The notes beneath the pieces were generated by a model, which was not told the DNA's origin, did not search any database, and was given only the letters and a program-made list of their open reading frames with translations. This document shows, piece by piece, positions 1-6,612 of a stretch of 28,989 nucleotides of DNA. Position 1 is the first letter of the stretch. Every line of letters starts with the position of its first letter. Source of the stretch: an uncultured Campylobacter sp. (lineage in GTDB: Bacteria > Campylobacterota > Campylobacteria > Campylobacterales > Campylobacteraceae); contig NZ_CALLWC010000062.1 of NCBI RefSeq assembly GCF_938015785.1, positions 1 to 28,989 on the forward strand. Direction: 5' to 3'. The position numbers and the translations under genes were made by a program.

Positions 1-2
1 GA

Positions 3-185
3 TTTGCTCGTGCCAAGGCTGAGGTTCAAGGAGAATCCTGCGCTATCTTTCAGCGGGTTTTGTCCCTTGCCGAAGTTTTCATGGATGAGGCGGCCTGCCT
101 TCCATGCGTAGACGGCTTTCAGGCGGTCGTCCTGCACTTCGCCCATGCGCTGCAAAGGTGCGGCGATCTCCTGTCCGAGGCTCAA
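3..185 (-). pseudogene. Fragment of filamentous haemagglutinin / CdiA-like protein (partial)
   Basis: Read on the minus strand, this GC-rich stretch gives an open frame of about 60 residues containing LSLGQEIAAPL, YAWKAGRLIHENFGKG and FSLNLSLGTSKS. This resembles the haemagglutinin-repeat region of two-partner-secreted FhaB/CdiA proteins. No start codon is visible. The open frame runs back to about 239, past the stop of the preceding immunity-like ORF, and runs off the window edge, so it is a partial gene or a silent cassette. GC is far above the next 3.2 kb, so it has a different origin from the Fusobacterium-like DNA. The family call rests on pattern recognition; the CdiA versus FhaB distinction cannot be made here. 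Confidence 0.45.
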
Positions 186-190
186 GTTTT

Positions 191-580
191 TTATATTGTT
201 CCATCTTTTATAATTAGACGTTTTCCTGGTAGGTTCTCTTCATGTGTTAATACTATCGTCCATCTTAATGTTTTATTTGTGATATAAATATCTTCTGGGA
301 AGAGTTTTAGGTGATTCAATAATAAATTGAAGTCAAGTTCTATCATATCTTTTTTGCCAAATTTCCAGTAATCTTTTATGAAGATTCTATCTTTGGAATT
401 ATTATCCCAAAAAACAAGTACTTGTTTCAAAAATTTGCGGTACTTTTCGAGTTGTGTTTCTTCAATATAAGTTTCTGATTTTAAAAAATCCCATAAATAT
501 CCTTCATAACACAATCCGTCGGAAAATGTATGGAGTTGCTCGATTCGTTCTTGATAGTATTTTGCATGAGTATACGGATC
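191..580 (-). other. Immunity-protein-like tail of the hybrid ORF
   Basis: This segment encodes about 129 residues, running from PYTHAKYYQERIEQLHTFSD to KRLIIKDGTI. It is AT-rich and acidic/aromatic, with several tryptophans (YLWDF, VFWDN, DYWKF, LRWTI), like small immunity proteins of contact-dependent inhibition or Maf-type polymorphic toxins. It sits directly upstream, in transcription order, of the haemagglutinin-like fragment, which matches the arrangement of orphan toxin/immunity cassettes downstream of fhaB/cdiA genes. It has lost its own start and is joined to the ilvA fragment. I do not recognise a specific immunity family; the assignment is inferred from context and composition. Confidence 0.35.
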
Positions 581-1324
581 TACATATTTTTTTATATATT
601 CAAAGTTTAAATCTCCTATTTTTTTTACAGCAGTTCCATCAGCTATAGTATTTGCTTCTTTGAGTTCAACAACTTTATTTTCCTTTATGGCTTCATAAGC
701 TGATGCAGCTCCTTCGGGTTCTACACCAATAATTTTTATTTCAGGCTTTAGTATTTTTGCAGCACAAGCTATACCTGAAATTAAACCTCCACCACCAATA
801 GGAACAAGTATAATATCTGTTTCAGATAATTCTTCTAAAATTTCTAGAGCTATTGTCCCTTGACCATCTAAAACATCTTCATCATTAAAAGGGTGAACAA
901 AGACATAACCTTCTTTTTCTTCTAATTCTTTTGCTTTCTTATAGGCATCATCATAGACATCACCGTGTAAAATAACTTCTGCTCCATATTGTTTTGTAGA
1001 TTCAACTTTTATAAGAGGTGTAGATTTTGGCATTACAATAACTGCTTTTATACCAGATTCTTTAGCACCATAAGCAACTCCTTGAGCATGATTTCCAGCT
1101 GATGAAGCAATTACACCTCTCTTCTTTTCAGCATCTGTTAGATTAGAAATTTTATTATATGCTCCTCTTATCTTAAATGAACCTGTTTTTTGTAAGTTCT
1201 CTGGCTTAATAAATACTTTATTTCCAGATTCTTTTGAGAATATAGGACTGTAAATTAAATGTGTTTCTAAAAGTACTTTTGATAATTTTTCCTTTGCTTT
1301 TATAAAAGCTTCTAACTTAGCCAT
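191..1324 (-). CDS. Hybrid ORF: truncated threonine dehydratase (IlvA/TdcB) fused to an unrelated C-terminus
   Basis: Residues 1 to about 248 are the N-terminal part of a fold-type II PLP threonine ammonia-lyase (threonine to 2-oxobutanoate plus ammonia). They show the PLP-lysine motif GSFKIRGAYNK (Lys51), SSAGNHAQG (residues 74-82) and the phosphate-binding GGGG (177-180). The normal enzyme continues for 70 or more further catalytic residues, usually followed by an ACT-like domain. Here the chain changes at about residue 249 (base ~580) to a tail beginning PYTHAKYYQERIEQL that does not look like any IlvA. The frame is unbroken across the join. The enzyme part is very unlikely to be active. 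Composition is very AT-rich, unlike the Campylobacter genes beyond 3.4 kb. The start is the ATG at 1324, with only a weak GCAGG upstream. Confidence 0.75.
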   Translation of the reverse strand: MAKLEAFIKAKEKLSKVLLETHLIYSPIFSKESGNKVFIKPENLQKTGSFKIRGAYNKISNLTDAEKKRGVIASSAGNHAQGVAYGAKESGIKAVIVMPKSTPLIKVESTKQYGAEVILHGDVYDDAYKKAKELEEKEGYVFVHPFNDEDVLDGQGTIALEILEELSETDIILVPIGGGGLISGIACAAKILKPEIKIIGVEPEGAASAYEAIKENKVVELKEANTIADGTAVKKIGDLNFEYIKKYVDPYTHAKYYQERIEQLHTFSDGLCYEGYLWDFLKSETYIEETQLEKYRKFLKQVLVFWDNNSKDRIFIKDYWKFGKKDMIELDFNLLLNHLKLFPEDIYITNKTLRWTIVLTHEENLPGKRLIIKDGTI

Positions 1325-1342
1325 ATAGCCTGCTACTAAAAA

Positions 1343-1365
1343 TGTATTAAAATATATTTAATACA
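1343..1365. repeat. Perfect AT-rich hairpin upstream of the ilvA fragment
   Basis: TGTATTAAA at 1343-1351 and TTTAATACA at 1357-1365 form a perfect 9-bp stem with a 5-base loop. It lies 19 bases upstream of the ATG at 1324. It could be an operator, a terminator remnant or part of the insertion-sequence target flank; the sequence does not decide between these. Confidence 0.5.
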
Positions 1366-1384
1366 CTAGATTATTACTACTTCA

Positions 1385-1530
1385 ACGAGTATACTTTCAA
1401 TACTTCGTATCTACTCATAGTTTCTTGTACTCTCCATAGTCGTTAATTCCCGACTAGCCATCGGTACATATAGATATTTTAACTTGCTATTTGTAGCTTT
1501 CTCCTTTTCTTTTTATTTTAAAATATCTAT
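1385..1530 (-). ncRNA. Candidate omegaRNA (reRNA) of TnpB
   Basis: TnpB nucleases use an RNA transcribed from the 3' end of tnpB through the right end of the element, with the guide taken from the flanking DNA just beyond. Here the 140-base non-coding stretch after the tnpB stop contains several short inverted repeats, for example CGACTAG with TTAACGACTA near 1438-1456 on the plus strand, and ends with the hairpin at 1386-1407. The guide would come from about 1361-1384. Location follows the known architecture of the family; the fold itself was not computed. Confidence 0.4.
1386..1407 (-). repeat. Right-end hairpin of the IS element
   Basis: On the minus strand this reads CGAAGTATTGAAAGTATACTCG. 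The arms AGTAT and ATACT pair, with a CG/CG closing pair and one bulged A. It shares AAAGTATA with the left-end hairpin at 2712-2725, as expected for the two ends recognised by a Y1 transposase. Confidence 0.5.
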
Positions 1531-2687
1531 GCTATTACTTTATATATTTTTGCCTTTTCAAGATTTATACTTGCATTATAATCTCTATCTATTTCTAAAC
1601 CACAATTACAACATTTATAAATCCTATCATTAAGTTTTAAATCTTTTTTAATTTCTCCACAACAAGAACAAGTTTTACTACTAGGATAGAATGTATCTAC
1701 TAACCTTAGTTCTATATTTCTTTCTTTACATTTATTAATAAGTTTAGTCCTTATCGCATAGAAATTTTGTTCTTGTATTGCTTTTGAAAGATGTTTATTC
1801 TTCATCATATTAGATACTTTTAAATCTTCAATGGTAATGTATTTTAACTTGGCTCTTGTTATTTCATCTACTATTTTATTATTATAATCATCTCTAATAC
1901 AATTTAATCTATAAAATAATTTTTGTACTTTTAACTTTTTCCTATTAAAGTTTTTACATTCTTTTAATTTTATTTTCTTAGACTTTGAGTATTCTATACT
2001 CCTTGACATCTTTCTTTGCTCTCTTTTAAGTTTCTTTTTTAATTTCTTAACTTTCTTAGTTTTATTTATATTTTTAAATATCTTACCATCAGAACATATA
2101 ACTGTATCTTTTATACCTAAATCTATTCCTAAACCTTTTGTATTTGTGTTAGTTACTTTTATAGTATCTTCTATTTCTATAATAAGTGATAGAAAATATT
2201 TATCAACTATTTTAGTTATAGTACCACTTTTAATATTAACATTCTTAGGAATATATCCATACTCCTTTACTCTTACAAATTTTAATGTAGGTATTTTTAT
2301 TTTATGTCTGTAACATTCAAAATCTTTTTTATTGTTCTTAACAAAATATGCACCTAATTCATTTCTACCTTTTTTCTTAAAAACTGGAAAAGAACTTAAA
2401 CCTTTAAAAAATCTTTTAAATGCTTGCTCTCCATAAGTCATAGCTTGTTTGGCTGATTTAGAAGAGACATCTTTTATCCATTTTTTATCAGGATTATTAG
2501 GTAGATAGACATTGTTAATATATTTAGAAAAATCATTAGCACTAACAAATTTATTACCTAATTTATATTGTTCTTGATTATATTTAATATATTCATTATA
2601 TATAAATCTTTCAGTACCAATAGTCTGACATACTTTTATCTTCTGTGATACTGTTAGTTTTAATTCTATCTTTAGTGCTTTATACAT
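1527..2687 (-). CDS. tnpB: IS200/IS605-family accessory protein TnpB (RNA-guided nuclease)
   Basis: This 386-residue protein is of normal TnpB length. It has the N-terminal helix-turn-helix-like region, a lysine-rich middle (residues 208-255), and a RuvC-like domain with all three acidic motifs: GIDLG (Asp189), ITIEDL (Glu287) and IDRDYNAS (Asp367/Asp369). A zinc finger lies between motifs II and III (Cys340/Cys343 and Cys359/Cys362). All catalytic and zinc residues are present, so it looks functional. TnpB is known in related elements to cut DNA at sites matching an RNA from its own 3' end, which favours retention of the element. Base composition is very AT-rich, like its neighbours yqeK and the ilvA fragment, suggesting a Fusobacterium- or Clostridium-like source. 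Confidence 0.9.
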   Translation of the reverse strand: MYKALKIELKLTVSQKIKVCQTIGTERFIYNEYIKYNQEQYKLGNKFVSANDFSKYINNVYLPNNPDKKWIKDVSSKSAKQAMTYGEQAFKRFFKGLSSFPVFKKKGRNELGAYFVKNNKKDFECYRHKIKIPTLKFVRVKEYGYIPKNVNIKSGTITKIVDKYFLSLIIEIEDTIKVTNTNTKGLGIDLGIKDTVICSDGKIFKNINKTKKVKKLKKKLKREQRKMSRSIEYSKSKKIKLKECKNFNRKKLKVQKLFYRLNCIRDDYNNKIVDEITRAKLKYITIEDLKVSNMMKNKHLSKAIQEQNFYAIRTKLINKCKERNIELRLVDTFYPSSKTCSCCGEIKKDLKLNDRIYKCCNCGLEIDRDYNASINLEKAKIYKVIA

Positions 2688-2711
2688 CTTCTACTACCTT
2701 TCATACATTTT

Positions 2712-2725
2712 TATACTTTAGTATA
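2712..2725 (-). repeat. Left-end hairpin of the IS element
   Basis: TATAC and GTATA form a perfect 5-bp stem around a 4-base loop, 25 bases upstream of the tnpB ATG and just beyond the yqeK stop. Position and similarity to the right-end hairpin support a role as the transposase-recognised left end. Confidence 0.45.
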
Positions 2726-2730
2726 TATTT

Positions 2731-3330
2731 CTATATAATTTTATTAACTGTTTTTAGCTCCTCTTTTTTTAAAAGTTCTTTTTTTAACTTCTCTGTACTA
2801 GGATGTGATTTCTTTCCTATACTCTCTAAATACTTTTCCTTATGCTCTATCTCCATAAGGATACCTCTATCTAAATTCTTAAATGTCTCTTCTCTTATTG
2901 CTACAACACTTGGATAATTTCTTCCATATTCTATGGCATCTGCAATATATACAATTTTTTCAACTAATGTCATATTTTTTGCACCAATAGTATGATATTT
3001 TATTGCAAATAAAATTTCTTTATCATCAATTTCTAATTCATTTTTAACATAATGGGCTCCTGCAAAGCCATGTAATATTTCATTATTTTCTAAATCTTCT
3101 TCTGATAATTCACTCATAAAATTATTTTTACAAATATTTTTTATATACTCCATATCCATTTCTTTACATATATCATGAAGCAAAGCAGCTACTTTACATT
3201 TTTCAATATCAGCATTATATATCTTTGCCAATTTCTCTGACATTTCTACAACACCAAGTGTATGTGTAAATCTTTTTAAACTCATTTTTGATTTTACAAT
3301 TTCTTTTAGTTCTTTAAAATTATATTTCAT
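2731..3330 (-). CDS. yqeK: YqeK-type HD-domain phosphohydrolase, bis(5'-nucleosyl)-tetraphosphatase (symmetrical)
   Basis: This 199-residue protein carries the full HD-domain metal set: His23 (RFTHTLGV), His52-Asp53 in LLHDICK, His87 (ILHGFAGA), His113 (KYHTIG) and Asp131 in YIADAIEYGRNYP. The HDICK and ADAIEYGR motifs are characteristic of YqeK, which in Gram-positives hydrolyses Ap4A to two ADP and usually lies beside nadD and rsfS. Neither neighbour is present; the upstream side ends in a hairpin and a compositional break. The start is the ATG at 3330, with AGAGGAGATAT before it. The AT-rich coding and lysine/isoleucine-rich protein match a Fusobacterium-like donor. Confidence 0.85.
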   Translation of the reverse strand: MKYNFKELKEIVKSKMSLKRFTHTLGVVEMSEKLAKIYNADIEKCKVAALLHDICKEMDMEYIKNICKNNFMSELSEEDLENNEILHGFAGAHYVKNELEIDDKEILFAIKYHTIGAKNMTLVEKIVYIADAIEYGRNYPSVVAIREETFKNLDRGILMEIEHKEKYLESIGKKSHPSTEKLKKELLKKEELKTVNKII

Positions 3331-3370
3331 CTATATCTCCTCTAACTATATATTATACCATAGAAAAAAT

Positions 3371-3404
3371 AAAAATCTGTCAACTTTTATTTTGACAGAT
3401 TTTT
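3371..3404. terminator. Bidirectional hairpin at the boundary of foreign and Campylobacter-like DNA
   Basis: AAAAATCTGTCAA (3371-3383) and TTGACAGATTTTT (3392-3404) form a perfect 13-bp stem with an 8-base loop and A/T runs on both sides. This is the shape of an intrinsic terminator working in both directions. It precedes yqeK, so in the donor it probably ended the gene that stood upstream. Sequence after 3405 changes abruptly to the Campylobacter composition. Confidence 0.65.
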
Positions 3405-3448
3405 AAAATTCGCAACGCTCCTTTAATTTTGTTTAAATAAAAAGTTAG

Positions 3449-3454
3449 TATAAT
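3449..3454 (+). promoter_or_regulatory. Predicted -10 box of dcuB
   Basis: A perfect TATAAT lies 39 bases before the dcuB ATG, with T/A-rich sequence upstream and no clear -35 box, as is usual for Campylobacter sigma-70 promoters. The Shine-Dalgarno GAAGGAG follows at 3481-3487. Confidence 0.55.
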
Positions 3455-3492
3455 CGCCAAAGTTTGTTTTAAATTTTACTGAAGGAGAAACT

Positions 3493-5160
3493 ATGGAGTT
3501 TCTGACAAGTTTGTCTGAAAGCACTCAATTCTTTTTGCAGCTCATTATAGTCTTGGGCTGTTTGTTTTATGGTGCTAAAAAAGGTGGTATGGCGCTGGGA
3601 ATTCTAGGCGGTATAGGCTTAGTGATCTTAGTGTTTGGATTTAGATTAGAGCCGGGTAAGCCGGCAGTGGACGTTATTTTAACTATCCTCGCAGTTGTCG
3701 TAGCAAGTGCAACGCTACAAGCTACGGGAGGGCTTGATGTAATGCTTCAAATAGCGGAGAAATTGCTTCGTAAGCATCCGAAGATGGTTTGTATCATCGC
3801 TCCAACTGTTGCGTGGACGCTTACAATCTTATGCGGAACGGGACACACCGTCTATACGCTGCTTCCGATCATCTATGACGTAGCTATTAAAAATGGGATT
3901 CGCCCTGAGCGCCCGATGGCTGCTTCTACGATCTCCTCGCAGCTTGCTATCATCGCTAGCCCCGTTTCGGTTGCCGGCGTTTCGATGGTCGCGATCTTAC
4001 TAGGCCAAGGCGTGCATATCGAGGGCTTTAGTACGTATTTGGATCTACTTAAATTAACAATCCCTTCTACTTTCATCGGTATGCTTGCGATCGGAACGTG
4101 GTCGATTTTCAGAGGTAAAGATCTAGATAAAGATCCGGAATTCCAAGAAAAGATCAAAGATCCAGAGCAGAAAAAATATATCTACGGCGAAAGCACGACA
4201 TTGTTAGGTCAAAAGCTTCCTAGGATTAAGTGGGTTTGCATGTGGATATTCTTAGCCACTATTGCGCTAGTTGCGGTTTTAGGTTACGAAAAAAGCTTGC
4301 GCCCTGCGTGGACTAAAAATGTCCCGGGCAAATCCGTAGAGATCATCGTCGATAAAAAAACGGTCAAAAATATCACGATTAAAGATGGTCAGGTTATCTC
4401 CATGGTAGACGGTGGCAAGGTCGTCTCAAACGTCAAAGAGTCCAAAGCCAAAGATGCGACGAAATTTAATAGCGTCGAAATTTACGACAAAGATAAAAAG
4501 CTTACTCAAAGCATCGTCTCTCAAGACGGAAATGTCGTCATCACGACAGGCGATAAGAGCGAAAGTATCGCAAATGCAAGCATTGTCGTAAAAGATACTA
4601 TGAAAAAGACCACAAATTTAAATATGGTCTTAACCATTCAAATTTTCATGCTCCTAGCGGCGTCCATCATGATGATTGTCTCGGGTATTAAAGCGGGCAA
4701 TATCGCTAAAAACGAAATTTTTCATAGCGGTATGATCGCGCTCGTAGCCATTTATGGAATTTCATGGATGGCAGAGACTATGTTTACTGCTCATATCGAA
4801 ATGCTAAAAGCGTCGCTAGGTAAAGTTGTTATGGCGTATCCGTGGACATATGTCATCGTTTCGCTTTTGATTAGTAAATTCCTTAACTCTCAAGCAGCAG
4901 CGGTTGCTACTTTCGTACCGCTAGCGGTTAGCATCGGTATCGATCCGGGTCTTATTATTGCGTTTGCACCTGCTTGCTACGGATACTATATCCTACCTAC
5001 CTATCCGAGTGATCTTGCGGCGATCCAGTTCGACCGCTCCGGCACTACGCACATCGGCAGATTCGTCATCAACCACAGTTTCATTTTCCCTGGGCTAATA
5101 GGCGTTCTTACTTCATGCGCGATGGGTTTTATCTTCGCTCATATTTACGGCTATTTATAA
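3493..5160 (+). CDS. dcuB: Anaerobic C4-dicarboxylate transporter DcuB with an extra internal domain
   Basis: This is an inner-membrane antiporter exchanging fumarate, malate or aspartate for succinate in fumarate respiration. It closely follows E. coli DcuB: LCGTGHTVYTLLPIIYD, RPERPMAAS and NSQAAA motifs, and a C-terminal YILPTYPSDLAA block. Thr503 and Asp507 correspond by register from the C-terminus to E. coli Thr394 and Asp398, the residues tied to regulation through the DcuS sensor. At 555 residues it is about 109 longer than E. coli DcuB. About 10 are an N-terminal extension and about 100 form a lysine-rich, beta-prone insert (roughly 273-373) between two membrane helices, predicted periplasmic. 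The start ATG has a strong Shine-Dalgarno (GAAGGAG). It is followed by its own terminator. Confidence 0.93.
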   Translation: MEFLTSLSESTQFFLQLIIVLGCLFYGAKKGGMALGILGGIGLVILVFGFRLEPGKPAVDVILTILAVVVASATLQATGGLDVMLQIAEKLLRKHPKMVCIIAPTVAWTLTILCGTGHTVYTLLPIIYDVAIKNGIRPERPMAASTISSQLAIIASPVSVAGVSMVAILLGQGVHIEGFSTYLDLLKLTIPSTFIGMLAIGTWSIFRGKDLDKDPEFQEKIKDPEQKKYIYGESTTLLGQKLPRIKWVCMWIFLATIALVAVLGYEKSLRPAWTKNVPGKSVEIIVDKKTVKNITIKDGQVISMVDGGKVVSNVKESKAKDATKFNSVEIYDKDKKLTQSIVSQDGNVVITTGDKSESIANASIVVKDTMKKTTNLNMVLTIQIFMLLAASIMMIVSGIKAGNIAKNEIFHSGMIALVAIYGISWMAETMFTAHIEMLKASLGKVVMAYPWTYVIVSLLISKFLNSQAAAVATFVPLAVSIGIDPGLIIAFAPACYGYYILPTYPSDLAAIQFDRSGTTHIGRFVINHSFIFPGLIGVLTSCAMGFIFAHIYGYL

Positions 5161-5169
5161 TAGCTATAT

Positions 5170-5194
5170 GCTCGCGAGTTCGATACTCGCGAGC
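5170..5194 (+). terminator. Intrinsic terminator of dcuB
   Basis: GCTCGCGAG and CTCGCGAGC form a perfect 9-bp GC-rich stem around a 7-base loop, followed by TTTAAATTT. It lies 9 bases after the dcuB stop, so dcuB is probably transcribed separately from the lar operon. Confidence 0.8.
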
Positions 5195-5325
5195 TTTAAA
5201 TTTCAAATCCCAGCGGCTTTATGAAATTTTGAAATTTTAAATACTCTAAATTTTTAAATTCTAAAGCTTTCTAAATTCCGTTCATAACCCGCGCAAAGCT
5301 AAATCGTTTTAAATAAAATTTACGT

Positions 5326-5331
5326 TATAAT
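5326..5331 (+). promoter_or_regulatory. Predicted -10 box of the lar operon
   Basis: TATAAT lies 29 bases before the larA ATG with AT-rich sequence upstream. The ribosome-binding site AGGAGG is at 5349-5354. This would drive larA onward. Confidence 0.55.
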
Positions 5332-5359
5332 CCCGCCAAATTCCACATAGGAGGCAGAT

Positions 5360-6610
5360 ATGCAAATCCCCATCGCATACGGCAAAGATGATCATCTAAG
5401 TTTAGAGATAAACGAGAAAAATTTGCTCGGCGTTTTCGATCCAAACCCCGTGGCTAAATTTGACGAAACGGCGCTCATCGCAAAGGCTCTGGCAAATCCG
5501 ATAAATCAAAAAAGCTTTGACGAGTTTATCGCAGGCGATGAAAAGATCGTTATCATCGTAAACGACGGCACCAGGCCTACGCCGACGGCAAAAATTTTAA
5601 AGCAAATTTACCCAAAAATCCGCGAGAAAAATAAAATTTTCATTATCGCCACGGGCTGCCATAGAGAGGGCACGCAGGAAGAATACGAGATGATATTTGG
5701 CAAAGAAATTTACGCCGAGCTTAACGCCAAAGGCGAAGTTCACGATCACGACTCCAAACACGATGAGATGGTGTTTTTAGGCGAGAGCAAAAACGGCACG
5801 CAGATGTATCTAAACAAAATCGTGGCAGAAGCCAAAAAAGTAATCGTCATAGGCTCGGTCGAGCCGCACTATTTTGCGGGCTACACGGGCGGCAGAAAGG
5901 CATTTTTGCCGGGCACGGCGTCTTATGAGAGCATCACGCAAAATCATAAACTAGCTCTTAGCGCCGACGCACAAGCTCTGCGCTTAGAGGGCAATCCCGT
6001 ACACGAGGATATGATCGACGCGATGAAGGTTCTCGCGCACATCGACGTTTTTTCGATCCAGACGGTGCTTGATAGCGAGCACGGCGTGTATTACGCAAGC
6101 GCGGGCGACTTAAACGACAGCTTTTACGACTGCGTAAAAAAGGCAGACGAGGTCTTTTGCGTAAATATCCCGAGCAAGGCCGACATCGTGATCTCGGTCG
6201 CGCCCTATCCGATGGATGTCGATCTCTATCAGGCGCAAAAAGCCCTAGATAACGGCAAACTAGCACTCGCACAGGACGGAATTTTAATAATGGTCGCAAA
6301 GTGCCGCACTGGTATCGGGCCAAAGCCGTTTTTTGACCTGATGGCCTCCGCCGACACGCCAAAAAAGGTGCTCGAAAAGATCAGTGCGGGCTTTAAGCTC
6401 GGCTACCACAAGGCTGCTAAAATGGCGGAAATCTCGCTCTGGGCGCAAACCTGGGCGGTGAGCGACTTAAGCGACGATGAGATGCGTGCCGTGCATCTAA
6501 AGCCGTATCACGACATCCAAAAAGCCGCGCGCGACGCGCTCGCGCAAAAGGGCACGGACGCTAAAATCATCATCCTGCCGTTTGGCTCGATGACGGTGCC
6601 TAAGGCGTAA
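5360..6610 (+). CDS. larA: LarA-family nickel-pincer 2-hydroxyacid racemase/epimerase
   Basis: LarA enzymes use a nickel-pincer nucleotide bound to lysine to racemise lactate by hydride transfer; homologues act on malate, phenyllactate, hydroxyglutarate or sugar acids. The 416-residue protein has the key residues in the right spacing: Arg72 (NDGTRPTPT), His101 (ATGCHRE), His170 and Lys180 in EPHYFAGYTGGRKAFLPG, and His196 (QNHKLAL). These correspond to Arg75, His108, His174, Lys184 and His200 of Lactobacillus plantarum LarA. It heads a gene set with larC, larE and larB, all the cofactor makers. The neighbours dcuB and ttdAB act on C4 acids, so a C4 hydroxyacid such as malate or tartrate is a plausible substrate; lactate cannot be excluded. 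Confidence 0.9.
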   Translation: MQIPIAYGKDDHLSLEINEKNLLGVFDPNPVAKFDETALIAKALANPINQKSFDEFIAGDEKIVIIVNDGTRPTPTAKILKQIYPKIREKNKIFIIATGCHREGTQEEYEMIFGKEIYAELNAKGEVHDHDSKHDEMVFLGESKNGTQMYLNKIVAEAKKVIVIGSVEPHYFAGYTGGRKAFLPGTASYESITQNHKLALSADAQALRLEGNPVHEDMIDAMKVLAHIDVFSIQTVLDSEHGVYYASAGDLNDSFYDCVKKADEVFCVNIPSKADIVISVAPYPMDVDLYQAQKALDNGKLALAQDGILIMVAKCRTGIGPKPFFDLMASADTPKKVLEKISAGFKLGYHKAAKMAEISLWAQTWAVSDLSDDEMRAVHLKPYHDIQKAARDALAQKGTDAKIIILPFGSMTVPKA

Positions 6611-6612
6611 GT

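Larger units (their letters stand above)
1370..2730 (-). mobile_element. IS200/IS605-superfamily element carrying tnpB only (IS1341 type), approximate ends
   Basis: The tnpB gene is flanked by imperfect palindromes of related sequence. At the left end, TATAC-TTTA-GTATA lies at 2712-2725. At the right end, 1386-1407 pairs CGAGTAT with ATACTTCG around a short loop with one bulge. Subterminal hairpins and no terminal inverted repeats are typical of this superfamily, whose TnpA acts on single-stranded DNA. No tnpA is present, so the copy would need TnpA in trans. The left end lies immediately after the yqeK stop and the right end lies in the ilvA leader. The exact ends cannot be fixed without a homologous empty site. 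Confidence 0.6.

Noticed and set aside
60..648. Plus-strand open frames across the haemagglutinin and hybrid-ORF region
   Set aside because: They are antisense to the better-supported minus-strand frames and have no recognisable domain.
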